64,000 bases of DNA, from assembly GCA_949126835.1 (NCBI GenBank), contig OX421494.1, positions 22,012,196-22,076,195 of the forward strand. The letters are read 5' to 3'. The notes beneath the pieces are model-generated. The model was not told the DNA's origin. It saw nothing but the letters and a program-made list of their open reading frames with translations, and made no database searches. This stretch comes from Anisus vortex. Lineage: Eukaryota > Mollusca > Gastropoda > Planorbidae. The position numbers were made by a program, and so were the translations under genes. Positions 1 through 22,496 of this stretch are shown one piece after another (position 1 is the stretch's first letter; every line of letters begins with the position of its first letter).

Positions 1-1779
1 TGATGTTATTTGTTCTAGATTAGTCTAAATGATGTCTGAATTACTTGTTGACAAAACCAAATGGGTGTACATTATTTTGTTTTTCTTATCACTAGTCTGA
101 TGTTTAAAAAAAAAACAAGTCCATAATGTTATATTGTAGACTTGAATGGAAAATTGAAAGAGATCAATTGTCATGTGTCGTCTGGGTGATATTGTTTTAA
201 TACAATGCAAGGGAAGGAACTTAAAAAATTTGATTTGTCCATGAATTATGTCCCTTTTAAAAATTCATAGAGATGTTGTATTTTATGTTGTTTTCTTTTA
301 ACTAATTTTTTTTTCATTTGATAAATAATTTATTTGTAAACAAGTTGTTTGTTAGCGGATATTTAACGAACATTCCTGGATATGGAATAAATATATGTAT
401 ATAATATATACCATAGGCTGCTCAAATAGTTGTGGCCCTTTGTCTTTGATACGGTAGTTCTCAAATAGTAGGCTATCTAGGCCCATTCAGGTGAATGTCC
501 AATTAATCAATGTTAGAACAGTTTAATGCAAACATTTTAAAAGACAAATTTCATGATCAAACTTTAATGAACTAGTATTAAAGAAAAATGTTATATTATA
601 ATAGTTTTGGATCATATCAGATGATGTAACAATTTGATGCCATGGTAGAACATACTATGCGACTCCGCGCAAACATTTATAATGACTTGAAATTATTGAA
701 CGACTTTATTTGTAGTGTACATTTTTGGGAACAGCAAGAAAAATGTACAAAATAAACAGATGAAATAAGATTAAAAAAATATATATATACTCTTTTGAGA
801 CCATCTAAGTTTATTCATCGTTATTTACAATACGCGATGTTTTTTTCATATATGATTTTATTTTACGAATTGTGGATCGTTAATTGATAACTTTAGTTTT
901 AAACTATATTTAAATAAAACAGAGATGAATCCATAGTACTGTTAAATATGACGAAAAAAAGAGAGAAAGAACTAATGGTGAAAGAACTAGGTAGACCCAC
1001 CGAGATTGCCCCGCCTCGCTTTACATGGCCATCAAAAGCGCTAACAACTTAAACATGACATGCTTCGGAACTCAATAGTATTTCAGCGCAGCCTGAAAAA
1101 AATACTGAAATATCGAAATAAGTAGTGTTATCCATAGATTTGCATGATTGTAATGATTTGTCGAATTGAACGCAAAATCATTTGATGATTTTAAAGATAT
1201 GTAAATAGATTCATCAACAAATGTATTTTTGACCTACCGCAGACAATTTGTTGGATATGAAACAATAGACATTTCCTGAATTTTCTTAAACAAAGATAAT
1301 AAATTCTGCACAGTTAGTTTTTTCATCTGAGGTCTGTTGATGTATCTGAAAATTTTCTATTTACAAACAATTGGGGGGGGGGGGGGTCAATAGACGTTAT
1401 TCATTGGTAAATAAATGAAGACGCCATCACAATTTATTATTGTTATTGTCATGATGCTATAACTTAATAATATATTATATTTGTTTAGACCGACTATAAG
1501 TTTGAAAGAGAATGCCATGTGTAGAATTTAGCCAACTAATTGTCTTGTTGTAAGTAGATGCCAATACTTTGGAGAAATATTAAACTATTCTGCAAGAAGA
1601 AAACAAACAAAAAATACTTTTGTAAATATTATTTACTCATTTTATATTTGTGGCATTGTAGTGTAAGTTTTTTTTTCTATTTACATAAATATGTGATTTA
1701 AAAAAAACAACACTTTCTTGTGCTATTTATAACGTCAGTGCCAAAATCAAAGTAATGATAATAAAAACAAAGTTGTATC
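1..1779. other. AT-rich spacer without recognisable gene
   Basis: Strongly AT-rich sequence with stops in all frames and only short spurious reading frames. The only local feature is a run of 14 G at 1373-1386. No transposon terminus, tRNA or exon with usable splice sites was recognised. Confidence 0.6.
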
Positions 1780-2200
1780 GCCCTATCTGCCCGTTGTATA
1801 TACCATACATACGCCCTATACACGAACCCCATAATCAAACGGGGCAGAACGAGCCCCAAAAGAAGACGTAGCGAAGCAGTATTCTGGAGTAAGCTAAGCA
1901 CTTCTTTACCCATGGGCCTCAAAGCTGACCAAGTGTACACAGTGGGCGAATGCATGGGTGGACGGGCACACGGTGTGCCTTCTAGAATCACATGCACTGA
2001 GCCCACCATTCTTCGGTGTGGGAGGAAGGTAAGGCACAACAATGCTTGTCTCGGAGCCAGGGAGTCTGAAAGAAAGCTTCCCTTCTTCCCCCCCCCCCCC
2101 CCCCTCTTCCCTCTTTTTCAGCTTCATCTATGTGCAAGCTTCCCCCTCTTCCCTCTTTTTCAACTTCATCTATTTGCAAGCTTCCCCCCCCCCCATCTTT
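1780..2200. other. Unclassified GC-richer island with a pyrimidine-rich duplication
   Basis: Positions 1780-2080 are clearly more GC-rich than the flanks and open for about 110 codons in one minus frame, but no protein family is recognised. It runs into a pyrimidine-rich segment at about 2075-2190 in which a unit of about 45 bp (CTCTTCCCTCTTTTTCA followed by a short CTTCATCTAT block and an AAGCTT motif) occurs twice, with poly-C tracts. It could be a truncated retroposon; this is inference. Confidence 0.35.
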
Positions 2201-2554
2201 TTTTTTTGCAAAACCAAGAATTAAAAAAAATAATAATAACAAAGAAAAGTTTTATACATTTTTGGTTAATTTCATTTTAAAAAATGTAGTTTAATTAGAT
2301 CTAGATCGATAATTTTTTTACATTTTAAATTTTGATACTTAAGAAAAAGTCTGATTTATTCAACCTATTGCCCCATCCACAAAACGTGCACGGTTATCCC
2401 ATTGCAAATTTTATCCCATCCCACTTTTTCCTCCTATAGGTCTACTATTTGCTAACTTCCCGCCGTCACCCCTCCTACTAATTTACACTACCAGTATTTG
2501 TCCATCCTCCCAGCTCGCATTGTTTTTTGTGTAAACCTTTTTCCATTTTATCAT

Positions 2555-4449
2555 CTTGGCACGCAGAGCGATTTTTCAACGGCACGCGAGAGACCTCCAA
2601 GAGTGTTTTTTTTAATTGAGTTTCTGGGTCTGAATGAGGAAAACTGACATTTGAAGCCGGTGTTTCTGAATGACACATTTCAGTGAGTTGAACTTGCATT
2701 GACAAGGACGGGGTCAAACAGCACTTGACCTGTTAGATCACTGAAATGGATTCCCTTATATTTTGAAAGAAATCAATTTTAAAACATTTAACTATATGTA
2801 CTTGCCTTTATTAGGGCATATATATAGATATATAGTTAAGCTTTTTAGTATATAGTTTGAAGAACTCAAAGCGGAGTTTTCTAAACAAAAGCAAGACTCT
2901 CTAATTCATGGAATCATTTTTTCATATCTCATCAAGCCTAACTGGCTTGATATTATTTAAACATTCTTAGATCTAGATTTATTTAAAGTGAAGGGATATT
3001 GACGATTTTAAAACGCTGGCAGGTGAATTTTAAACATCCAAAAAAAAAACAATGGGCATCGCAATGCCAGTTGGCGGGAAAATTTGGAAGGAAGATGCTT
3101 AGAGAATCATCTGCTATTCTCAACTGCCAGGCATTCATTAGCTCTACTTTCAGCTTTTGGTTCAACTTACACTTGTGAACAGTATTGATTGTGTTAAGCA
3201 TTCAATGAGGTCACTTACACTTCACTACTCAGAAATGACAAAATATGTATCTGCCATTATAAATTAGCGAATAGCATTCAAGACTCATTAATTGATTCAG
3301 ACTAATTACATTTAAAAGAGGTTTTATGCCAATCTTCTATAATTAAACATAAATATAAGTTATTCTAAAACAAAACTGGCCTTTTATCAATTTAATAAAT
3401 ATAATAGACTTTTTAATAGCATTATATTATGCAGTTGTCTTCATTATTAGGCTAATGTTAAAAAGATAAACTCCTTATGGTTAAATGGATAAACAATTAA
3501 TGCAGGAAATGTTTATTTACAACTGTTTAAGTTTAACGTAAATTAATTGTATTTCTCTAATTAAATCTTGTCTTGTAATTTCGCTATACGCGTTTGAAAA
3601 CGCGCACACACACATGAGATACACACAAATGAAGGAAAAAAGGTGGAATTACATAAAGAAACAATAATTAGTCAGTATTACTCAGTAATACTTGTTTTAT
3701 TACATAAACTAACTTGTTTAGCATCACTATTGAATCAAATTTAGAAACGTTATTTTAATTAAAGGGAGATAATTCACCCGTTTTATTTGCGCTAATACTT
3801 CTAATATTAATTATTATGTTTCTTATTTTTCTCTTACAAAAGACTAAAGGGCCTACATCTTATAACTTTATAACGATCATACTGTAAAAAATATTTGAAC
3901 ATTATATAAATATTATGTGACTAAAAAATCATATGCACATTTCATAAACATTACATTAACTACCCAGTTTGTATAATTACTACGTATAAATTCCGCTCAA
4001 CGATAATATAGTATTCACAAACAATATTATGTTAAACAAATTAAAGAAAATCTCAGTTATAACTGAGAACAAAATAATATAATCAATAAGCTTACATGAA
4101 GTTGCTAGATCCTTATTTTAATAACCAACTGATAATGTTTAAATAATAATTACCATAAAAGTGAAAGTTTAGTAATAAAATATTTTATTTGGTTGGCCTA
4201 TAAATGCAAATAAAAAGGATGATAATCACAAACACGTTTATTTTGTATATTATATTAAAACGATTTTCTCTATACATTTCCTTTGCTTTTGGCCTTGGTC
4301 TTGTGACAAAGTTAAACTAATTGACTAATTTTCTTATAAAAAAAAAGAATAAAACAAGTAGAGCAAGTTGACATTTAGGCTGTTGGCACGCTGAATGATT
4401 TAGAAATCCTAGTTTGGCACACCATTAGCAAAAAGGTTGCCGACCCCTG
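2555..4449 (+). mobile_element. Decayed hAT DNA transposon (left end truncated)
   Basis: The right end at 4363-4449 carries the terminus shared by many elements in this window (GGTTGCCGACCCCTG). The left part at 2555-2600 has the matching subterminal motif TTGGCACGCAGAGCGATT but lacks the terminal bases. Between them lie plus-strand remnants of a hAT transposase: a segment around 2650-2720 equivalent to the HFNEL region, and one around 3000-3190 equivalent to the C-terminal dimerisation region. Both are broken by stops and frameshifts. The downstream half is AT-rich and non-coding and is shared with the copies at 17544-18868 and 37511-38405. Confidence 0.7.
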
Positions 4450-4691
4450 GTATAGATTGTCATATATGTGAAATATCTTTTCTATTCACTCGCAATACAA
4501 ACGGCTGGGGTGTTTACCATGATGTCTTATCAAATGTGAGCTTAGTTCAATTAAAGTCTACACGCCTCCTCTTCACCCCCTCCCATTGTAGTAGGTCTTA
4601 GCCAAGCCGTATCTGTTAATAAACTGTAACAATAATTTATAACAACAGAAATGACCATAAATTAATATTAATATTTTTTTTTAAAGTAGAG

Positions 4692-4919
4692 TATTCCGTC
4701 GGACAAATTTTGATCGGTGCAGCAGCGTTCACCAGTTTCTGTGACCACGGCATAGTAGGTGATTGTGTGGCCAGCTCTGCGCACAGCTGCCTTTAATTTA
4801 CACCAACTAAGGTCAGGTACCCATCAGAGCTGGGTAGACTCAGGGACAACGTGCAGACTACAAAATCTTAGCCTGCACCAGGATTTGAACCCGGGATCGA
4901 ACGCGCTGCAGTGCCCGTA
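4692..4919 (-). mobile_element. tRNA-derived SINE, copy 1
   Basis: Read on the minus strand, the right end contains a pol III B-box-like motif (GGGTTCAAATCC) and a tRNA-like head. The body motif AGCTGGGTAGACTCAGGGA (plus-strand reading) and the segment TTCACCAGTTTCTGTG are shared with copies at 22497, 32440, 46787 and 51006. Confidence 0.75.
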
Positions 4920-6385
4920 ATATTTAAATAAATGCTTTGAAAAATTTAACATAATTTTTGTAAAAGTTTAATCATGTGAATGCTAACATAATTTACAATT
5001 ATTGTGTTAACTGTATAGAACTGTATTTAGAATTAGGGTGAATTCTCATTTTCAAAGTTTTTTAATCAAGTAAAATTTTATATTCCCTGATTTTGGAGAA
5101 TAAAGAAATAATCGTGAAGATGTTAGGACGTGGTTCATTCATTCAATGTAAGACTTGTATCTTCAGCACATGAATTTATTAGACATCTGTAACATAAATA
5201 GTATTCAATAATATCAATGAATTTCTTATGAACTCTTAACTTGTCTAACTGTTAACTATGTACACACATTTCAAAAACGATCTACATTTCAACAAGTCCA
5301 GTCTCTGTTGTTGACCATGACTAACTCCAGAGAATTATTATTTTCCGCTTCAGGTGACTTCTATTTCTCTCCCCTTTGCTATTCGGTTAATATCTAGGAG
5401 CTGACACATTCGCTAATTTGTTATTGTTATTAACTTGTGAATATAGAGCACGCTGAGTAAATGTGACACATAGAGAGAGGCGATTTATATAAATGTCCAT
5501 CATTATTATAAACACCATGTAAGAACAAAATTAAATGTGTTTGAAAATAAAACAAATCATTTTTTTTTAAACATGGTATCAAAGAAATAATATTGATTAT
5601 TTTAACGTATTTAACTAGTTTATCATATTTAATACATTTATCAAATCCGCCATTCTATTATATAATATTCAAATAGTCAACAAGTTTTTAAAAAAATAAA
5701 AAAGATTTATTCTAATAGTTAAACAATACATTAAGATTTATCCTAATACCAATTGTTATATAGTTTTAAAACAAAGTACACTAGATAAAGGAATTAATCT
5801 CTAGACAACAATATTAAGTTCAAGAGACATTTACTAATCTGTTCTTTTATTTATTGACATGGTCAATGAAAACTATTTAAATATCTAATGAGACAGCGAC
5901 TGTAACAATGTAGGCCTACAATGTATACATTGAATTGCAAACAAGTTTTTCAACCTAGAAAAAGGTTAAAATAAAACATATGAATACAATAATAGATTGC
6001 ATTTATGAAATAATTCATCAGAAAATAGTCTTGTTTATACTTGCTCGATAATCCTTAAAAGAAGACTTGTATGATTGTGTGGGAAGTACAATGCCCAGAC
6101 GATTTGAATTATTACCAAAAGGCTGAATGATAAATATAACTGCTAAACCAATTTAAATGTCGGTAAAAGGTTCTACAAAAAATATCTTTCTTAATCGCAA
6201 GGGAAGTTAATTCTGAGAGGCTAAGACATGCAGACAGAGGTGGGTGAACTATAAAGCCACATAAGCAAGTTCTTTTGGCATCAGGGTAATATGGCAATGA
6301 AAGTGTCCACAGGCCTTGTTTGCCGTAGAACCATGGTTTTAAGGGTGTAATACTGTCAATCGTAACAAAGTCAAATAACAGGGCC
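4920..6385. other. AT-rich spacer
   Basis: No open reading frame of interest, no transposon terminus and no tandem array were seen in this stretch. Confidence 0.55.
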
Positions 6386-6534
6386 CAGATATTTAATCAA
6401 CAGGGATCAGATATTTAATCAACAGGGATCAGATATTTAATCAACAGGGATCAGATATTTAATCAACAGGGATCAGATATTTAATCAACAGGGATCAGAT
6501 ATTTAATCAACAGGGATCAGATGTTTAATCAAAG
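6386..6534. repeat. 22-bp tandem repeat, about 7 copies
   Basis: Unit CAGATATTTAATCAACAGGG plus AT, starting at 6386, 6408, 6430, 6452, 6474, 6496 and 6518. Copies are almost identical, with a single change (ATGTTT) in the last unit, which indicates recent expansion. Confidence 0.95.
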
Positions 6535-7965
6535 TCTAGAATTGATGTGTCGGTTCTTTTTATGATTTGTATCACGAGTTGACACTTTCTATTTTTGTAA
6601 TTTACAAAATTTTGCATTACATAAACATATGGGAATTCTGCAGTATAATAAAATCGTGACAACCTGACAAAAGTTATAGAATTACGACGTTGACCAGCAA
6701 AATTTTTGTTGCTTTTAAAATTTAAAGAACTGTCTTTATGTTTAGTGTAGCCTCCCTTATCGTCAATCCCAGTTTTCAATGTATGTCTTATTCTAGATCG
6801 TGATTCTAGATCGAGTTATCTAGACATTTAGTGAAACTCTACGATAAATTGCTTTTCCACCGAGGTACTACAACATCAGTTTATGTCTTAACCATAGCAA
6901 AAAATTTAAGATATAATGAATTAGACATAATAAATCGGACAATTAATAAATTGAAGACGTAATAATTAGACATAATAAAATAAATTGGACAAGGAATACA
7001 TTTGATAACCGGAATAACAATTTCGTTGCTATTTTTAAAATACTTTTTGAACAAAATGAAACATAATGAAATATCACATTGATAATACATATTTTTTTAA
7101 CTTATATTTTTAAACATTGGTCATGTCCCTTCATTTCAGGAGAAATGATTCCACCGAGCAGTACAAAACTATTGCATCACCTGTTTTACACAGTTTAAAA
7201 ATGTAAAAGTGACTAAGGTCTACTACAAAATCCTCCAGTCTACACAACTAGATCTATATTTAAGTTTCATATTACTTTGTTGACGAAAGAAAACATTTTG
7301 TAGAAATTCATTAGCTTTTGTTCGCTAGAGACTATAATGACAAGTGGACTGCAGGAATTGGGAAGCTAACTCTTTCAGTCTAATGACTTCAGTAGGTTTA
7401 GACTCGATTATCTCCCGTATAACTATCAGCGTCTTGTTTTAACAACTGTAAATTTAAGTTTTTTAATTAAATAGCAAATTATATTCATGTTAATTATATA
7501 ATATTTATGTTTTATTGATTGGTTATGACTGATTTCATTTTGTTAAATTTATTTTAGAAAAGCTGTATTTTTTTTTGTCCAGTAAGCTGTATAATAGATT
7601 AGTCAACCGTTTAGTTTTCGGATGACCCAATTGAGACTTACAAAAACGCATCTAGATCTAGGATGAGATTATCTTAAGGCTCTAATATAGAAGATTAGAA
7701 TATTACACGAGACGAGCACGCAGCAAAATTAGAGACTTTTAACTAACTAGAAAATGGAACCAGAATTTATTGTTGAATTAAGAGTTTTATCTCAAGTTGT
7801 ATGCCAAGTCGTGGTATAACCCAAAATAGACTTCGTTTCAAATTGGCAATATGCTGTAAGTGTATAACTACTACAGTGGCTTTCAAAAGGCACTTTTACA
7901 ACAGTAAAGGATAATCTACTTTGTTTAGTAAATATTACTCCCGTTATTTCATTGCTTTATATTCA
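6535..7965. other. AT-rich spacer and probable 3' flank of the minus-strand gene
   Basis: Non-coding AT-rich sequence downstream of the stop codon of the minus-strand membrane-protein gene. A minus-strand AATAAA lies near 7543-7550, about 420 bases beyond the stop, and could be its poly(A) signal. This is inference. Confidence 0.4.
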
Positions 7966-16565
<8,600 letters not shown>

Positions 16566-16659
16566 TCACTGAACAAGATACAAATCTAAACAGAGTATCT
16601 AAAGGTTTGATCCGGCGGACTGGTCATCTTTATTGTTTGGTCTTTCTGAAACGAGATAA

Positions 16660-17543
16660 ATAGAAAACATGGTCTAATTTTTATTGGGAATTATTTCAAA
16701 TATGTTACATGGTGTAGTTCATAGCTAATGTATTCTAATCATTATATCTTTGTGTGTTATTTTAACTAAGCTATGTTTTTATTTTTAATAATGGCTAATA
16801 ACGGTAATTAAGATGTATGAACCTCACAAATGAATGGTTTTCTATACAATACAGTGAATTATGTTATCGTTGATGTACTATTTTAATTATAACTTTTCAT
16901 TAAACATTTTTTTACATAATGGAGCCAATAAAAGTACAATTTTATTATATTTATTACATTATATTACTTCCAGAAGCAAAATAAAAAGGAACGGAGTTGA
17001 GCGAAACTTGGAAAATAAATTCCATTTAGACTATTTGATCAAAGCCACATCAGTGTAGAGTAGCACACTGAGCATATTAAATGTGATAGCATGGAGATTC
17101 ACAATATTCTGACCATCACTGTCATAATAAAAACCTAAACAGCCCATGTATACTGTAAATTATCCACTGTGAATTGTTCGATGTTCTCTTCGCCATTTCA
17201 GACATTTCAAACATTCAAAATTACCTTTACGAGAAATGTTGTTCTTTATACATATATTTTTAATTGTTTCAATAAAGCCAAGAGAAGATGTATTAAAACC
17301 TCCTACAATCTCACGTGGCGTTGAGGGCCCATTATTTTGGTATTCTTTGAATGTGTACTTGAACATTTTGTTAAATTTGCAAAGAAGCCTATAACTCTAA
17401 TTGTAAAATGCAGCCTATTTATTTTCGATAGCATTTAGGATCTCTTTTTTATTTTATTTTCTCCAGAGACACTTACAAATATAGACCTATGAGCCTATGA
17501 CCTACAGGCTTACAGTTCTCCCTGTTAGCTTAGTAGCCTCGGC
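16660..17543. other. AT-rich 5' flank or intron of the minus-strand gene
   Basis: This stretch must contain an upstream intron of the membrane-protein gene, because 16645 is a splice acceptor on the minus strand. No convincing non-coding first exon or promoter could be picked. Confidence 0.4.
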
Positions 17544-18071
17544 CAGGGGTCGGCTACCAAAGGCACGCGAGAGACCTTTAGATTTTAGATGGCACGCGAG
17601 AGACCTCGAAAAGGCGCTTCTTGTTGATTTTTTTTCAATAATTGAATGAGGAGGCACTAACTGTTGAAGCCGATGTTTCTGAATGGCGAGCGACACATTT
17701 CAATGAGTTACAAGGTCGTGGCCAAACAGCGCTTGAATTGTTCGACCATTGGAATTTATATTCATTGAAACTGGACAAATCTCACACGTTAAATCAATCA
17801 ATTTCAAAACACTTAACTACTTGTTATTCCCTAATTTATGGCATATATTAAGATAGATAGAGAGGAGTTTTATAAACAAAGACAAGACTTTCAAATTTAT
17901 AGACTCTTGTTTTCATACCACATTTATCCATATACAACCGTCTTAGATGCGGATCTTTTTTTTTAAAGTGAAGGGATAATTACCATTTAAAATAAAGCAA
18001 GTTGAATTTTAAACAAAAATAAATTATAATTAAAAAGTAGACTAATTTTAGTTATATTAAAAAACATACCT

Positions 18072-18103
<32 letters not shown>

Positions 18104-18868
18104 GAATCACTATCACTATAAAATGAAATTAGGAATTTTTTTTTTATAAAAGGGAGATAATTAACCCGTTTTGTATTTGTTGTTTTGTTTTTTTTTGCTC
18201 TAATATTTCCAATATGTTTTAAATTTTTCTTTAATAAAAACTTGAATGGCTCTTACAATTTGTAATTTTAAAATTATCAGATTGTGTAAGTTAGTTGAAA
18301 ATAATATAGATCTAAATATTATATGACTAAAGAATTTATAATAAAATGTGTACATTTTTAAACATTATATTAACTACCCAGTTTGTATGATTACAATGTC
18401 TCCACACCGCTTAATGACAGTGGTATATTCTCTATTCCAATGTAATAATCTAAGAGATTATCTCAGTAAAACTGAGATGGAAATATAATAATGTATAGCA
18501 GGTGCCAGATCCATATCTCGAACACGATAACTAAATGATAATTTTAGGCGATAATTAACTATATAAATGTGAAAGTTTAGTAATAAAAATGTGCATTTGG
18601 TGTAAATGCAAATAGGCCTACATTTAAAAGGATGATAACCAGGACCTCTTTTTTTTTTTATAAGTTAAATATTAAACGCTCTAAAGATTTTCTCTCTACA
18701 CCTCGTTTTGGGCCTCTATCTTGCTACGGCGCTAAATAAATATTATTATTTAAAAAAAAAAATAATTGTAAAATATAATAGAGCAGGTTGACTTTCGGGC
18801 TGTTGGCACGCAGAATGATTTAAAAATCCTAGTTTGGCACACTATTAGCAAAAGGTTGCCGACCCTTG
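17544..18868 (+). mobile_element. Decayed hAT transposon, 1.3 kb
   Basis: Ends CAGGGGTCGGCTACC and GGTTGCCGACCCTTG are flanked by GCCTCGGC and GCCTAGGC (7 of 8 bases). At 17640-17850 a plus-strand transposase remnant reads EADVSEWRATHFNELQGRG and SLKLDKSHTLNQSISKHL. The rest is the AT-rich non-coding part, including a T11G21 run at 18071-18102. Confidence 0.8.
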
Positions 18869-20534
18869 GCCTAGGCCTAAATTATCTATGTCGCTGCATA
18901 TCGGTACTAGTATGGCAGTCAAACTAGTTAGTCGATCCTTTTACACTTTAATGATTTCCTGTGCGGTAGCCAAGAGGGGAGATTGAAGGTATCATCATTT
19001 TAAACAAATGTATTGAAAATTTAAAACACTTTTTTTTTGTCATTTAACAAAATGTATTCTGGGAAGAGTCTGTACACAAAAAAAATATGTGTCAACTGTA
19101 TTGCCACAGCAGATCTAGACTAACCTTACTGGTGAATATTTACGACTGACAAGAGTAACACCAAAGACCAATAGTTAAATCACTAAACCTAGAAACACTG
19201 AGTCACTAGAGGACATAAATTATCAATCACCAGTGAGAGTCACTTTTCCCGTTTTACACATCTTTGTAATATTATTTGCAAGATCAATAGACCTTCTGAA
19301 GCGCAGGAACAATTACAATAATTTAAACTAAGAACTATGACACTATGTACTTGATTAAAGTATTCTTGTAATAGACCTGTAAGGATGTGAATTTGTGATT
19401 GAAATGATTACACTCTAATGGTAAATGGGAACAATTTATTATAACAGTTTCACAAAATGGTCCACAGACAAATAAATATCTATATATGACTAGTGTTAGA
19501 AAAAAATGTGGGCCGGGCGGGGGGGGGGGGGGGGGGGGCCCAGAAAAATTCTCGTACCGGCATCTTTTTTTTCTCTCGAGGGCCCTGCAAACATTTGATG
19601 GTTCAAAGTGATGGTGTAAAACATCATTAAATGTCAATGTCGGTACATCAGCATGCTCTGAAAATTTTGATGCAATAAGAGTGTGTGTGTGGGAGGGGGG
19701 GAGAGGCGGAGGATATATATTAAAAACCTGAGGAGCCTGGTAAAATATGTGAGAAAAAGTATACCATACCGAGTTAATAATCGCTTTCTTACAATTGTAA
19801 CTCGATAAGGCACAAAATAATGAGAACAAAGAGGAGATAAGTCAGTATTGGTAACAACGGTTTAAAGAATACAAACATAACAATATGTTTTCCTTCTCTA
19901 TATCAATATAATATAAATGTGTAGTTCATTCGTTTTTATACTTCATCGATATAACATTAAATTGGAACACCCTGCTCGCTTTGAATTGAGTAAGCGGTGC
20001 AGACAGAGGCATGGTACCAATTACTTTAGTAAGACATAGAATCTAAATATTGGGAGCATTTAGGTTTAGAGTATGCCGCGACCTGGTTTGTCCTTATACG
20101 CCGAGCCTTATTTACGTAGAGTCATACGATACTATTTTTCATTATGGTCGGCAACATAGTTGAACATCGTGGTGACAATAATTTCTGCCGACCCATCGAT
20201 TTTCAGTGGCCCTCTCCTGTGCAATGATACACGACGTGCAACAAGGGGCGTCCCCCATGCGTGGAGCTTTTGATAATAATGTGCCTAAGTAGATTTTCTA
20301 ATGAATTCATCCTTCCAACAGCCTCAAAGTCAACCAACTCTACAATATGTTTAGTATTTAAAATATGCAATACCATGCTTGTATAAATGTATGTACTATT
20401 TATAAAAATAATAATACAAATAGTTTGACTTTGTATTTATTGCTTGATTAGTCAAGTTGAACATAAATACATTTGAATGCAATAAGTCTGCATCAATTAC
20501 TGTAAGTCTTGCTCATGCATTCTCTTTGATAATT
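18869..20534. other. Spacer with simple-sequence tracts
   Basis: Contains a run of 20 G at 19519-19538 flanked by GGCC. A minus-strand frame over 19335-19829 owes its proline run to this tract and is not supported as a gene. No other feature was identified. Confidence 0.5.
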
Positions 20535-22188
20535 GTTCTGTAGCCTTCAACTTTCGGTCACTTAAACTTCACAAAGGTTTCTGAGTCTGTTCTGTAACCT
20601 TCGTATTTCGGTCACTTAAACTTCACAAAGGTTTATGAGTCTGTTCTGTAGCCTTCATATTTCGGTAACTTAAACTTCACAAAGGTTTATGAGTCTGTTC
20701 TGTAGCCTTCATATTTCGGTAACTTAAACTTCACAAAGGTTTATGAGTCTGTTCTGTAGCCTTCATATTTCGGTAACTTAAACTTCACAAAGGTTTATGA
20801 GTCTGTTCTGTAGCCTTCATATTTCGGTCACTTAAACTTCACAAAGGTTTCTGAGTCTGTTCTGTAACCTTCATATTTCGGTAACTTAAACTTCACAAAG
20901 GTTTATGAGTCTGTTCTGTAGCCTTCATATTTAGGTCACTTAAACTTCACAAAGGTTTCTGAGTCTGTTCTGTAGCCTTCATATTTAGGTCACTTAAACT
21001 TCACAAAGGTTTCTGAGTCTGTTCTGTAACCTTCATATTTCGGTCACTTAAACTTCACAAAGGTTTATGAGTCTGTTCTGTAGCCTTCATATTTAGGTCA
21101 CTTAAACTTCACAAAGGTTTCTGAGTCTGTTCTGTAACCTTCATATTTCGGTCACTTAAACTTCACAAAGGTTTCTGAGTCTGTTCTGTAACCTTCGTAT
21201 TTCGGTCACTTAAACTTCACAAAGGTTTATGAGTCTGTTCTGTAGCCTTCATATTTCGGTAACTTAAACTTCACAAAGGTTTATGAGTCTGTTCTGTAGC
21301 CTTCATATTTCGGTAACTTAAACTTCACAAAGGTTTATGAGTCTGTTCTGTAGCCTTCATATTTCGGTAACTTAAACTTCACAAAGGTTTATGAGTCTGT
21401 TCTGTAGCCTTCATATTTAGGTCACTTAAACTTCACAAAGGTTTCTGAGTCTGTTCTGTAGCCTTCATATTTCGGTCACTTAAACTTCACAAAGGTTTAT
21501 GAGTCTGTTCTGTAGCCTTCATATTTCGGTCACTTAAACTTCACAAAGGTTTATGAGTCTGTTCTGTAGCCTTCATATTTCGGTCACTTAAACTTCACAA
21601 AGGTTTCTGAGTCTGTTCTGTAACCTTCATATTTCGGTCACTTAAACTTCACAAAGGTTTATGAGTCTGTTCTGTAGCCTTCATATTTCGGTAACTTAAA
21701 CTTCACAAAGGTTTATGAGTCCCTTCATATTTCGGTCACTTAAACTTCACAAAGGTTTATGAGTCCCTTCATATTTCGGTCACTTAAACTTCACAAAGGT
21801 TTATGAGTCTGTTCTGTAGCCTTCATATTTCGGTCACTTAAACTTCACAAAGGTTTATGAGTCTGTTCTGTAGCCTTCATATTTCGGTCACTTAAACTTC
21901 ACAAAGGTTTATGAGTCTGTTCTGTAGCCTTCATATTTCGGTCACTTAAACTTCACAAAGGTTTATGAGTCTGTTCTGTAGCCTTCATATTTCGGTCACT
22001 TAAACTCCACAAAGGTTTATGAGTCTGTTCTGTAGCCTTCATATTTCGGTCACTTAAACTTCACAAAGGTTTATGAGTCTGTTCTGTAGCCTTCATATTT
22101 CGGTCACTTAAACTTCACAAAGGTTTATGAGTCTGTTCTGTAGCCTTCATATTTCGGTCACTTAAACTTCACAAAGGTTTCTGAGTCT
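20535..22188. repeat. 54-bp minisatellite, about 30 copies
   Basis: Core: CTTCATATTTCGGTCACTTA, then AACTTCACAAAGG, TTTATGAGTCTGTTCTGTAGC. Variable positions are TTTATGAG/TTTCTGAG, TAGCC/TAACC, TTCGG/TTAGG and GTCAC/GTAAC. Two shortened units near 21720-21780 lack the CTGTTCTGTAG part. All six frames contain stops within the unit, so it is not coding. Confidence 0.98.
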
Positions 22189-22496
22189 CTAGATTCTATG
22201 AGTTTGTCGAATTCCTTGTAGGCTTAAAAGCAGCATTAATTTACAAAGAGATAAACTGTTCACACGTGTCAGCTGAACGAAAAGCTGGAAGTAGACCAGA
22301 TGCCACTTTCTTCAGACTATTACTGATTTAGGTACTCTTGCCTAAGGCTTCCAGAACCGGGTATCAGAGAATGGGATACGCGGCTAGGCCTTACCCATGT
22401 GAACTATCTGGAGTACGATTCTGATAGTCTTGCAATTTTATTAATGTTTTAAATGATGTTGTTACTGGTTTTCAGGGTTTTGATTACAGGGCGGTA

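Noticed and set aside
6386..6534. Possible CRISPR-like array because of regular 22-bp spacing
   Set aside because: Units are directly adjacent without spacers, and the host is a eukaryote; it is a simple tandem repeat.
19335..19829. 164-codon minus-strand frame
   Set aside because: Its middle is a poly-proline run created by a G tract, and the flanks show no family similarity.
20535..22188. Possible repeat-protein gene in the 54-bp array (54 is divisible by 3)
   Set aside because: Stop codons occur in the unit in the frames examined, and no long frame spans the array.
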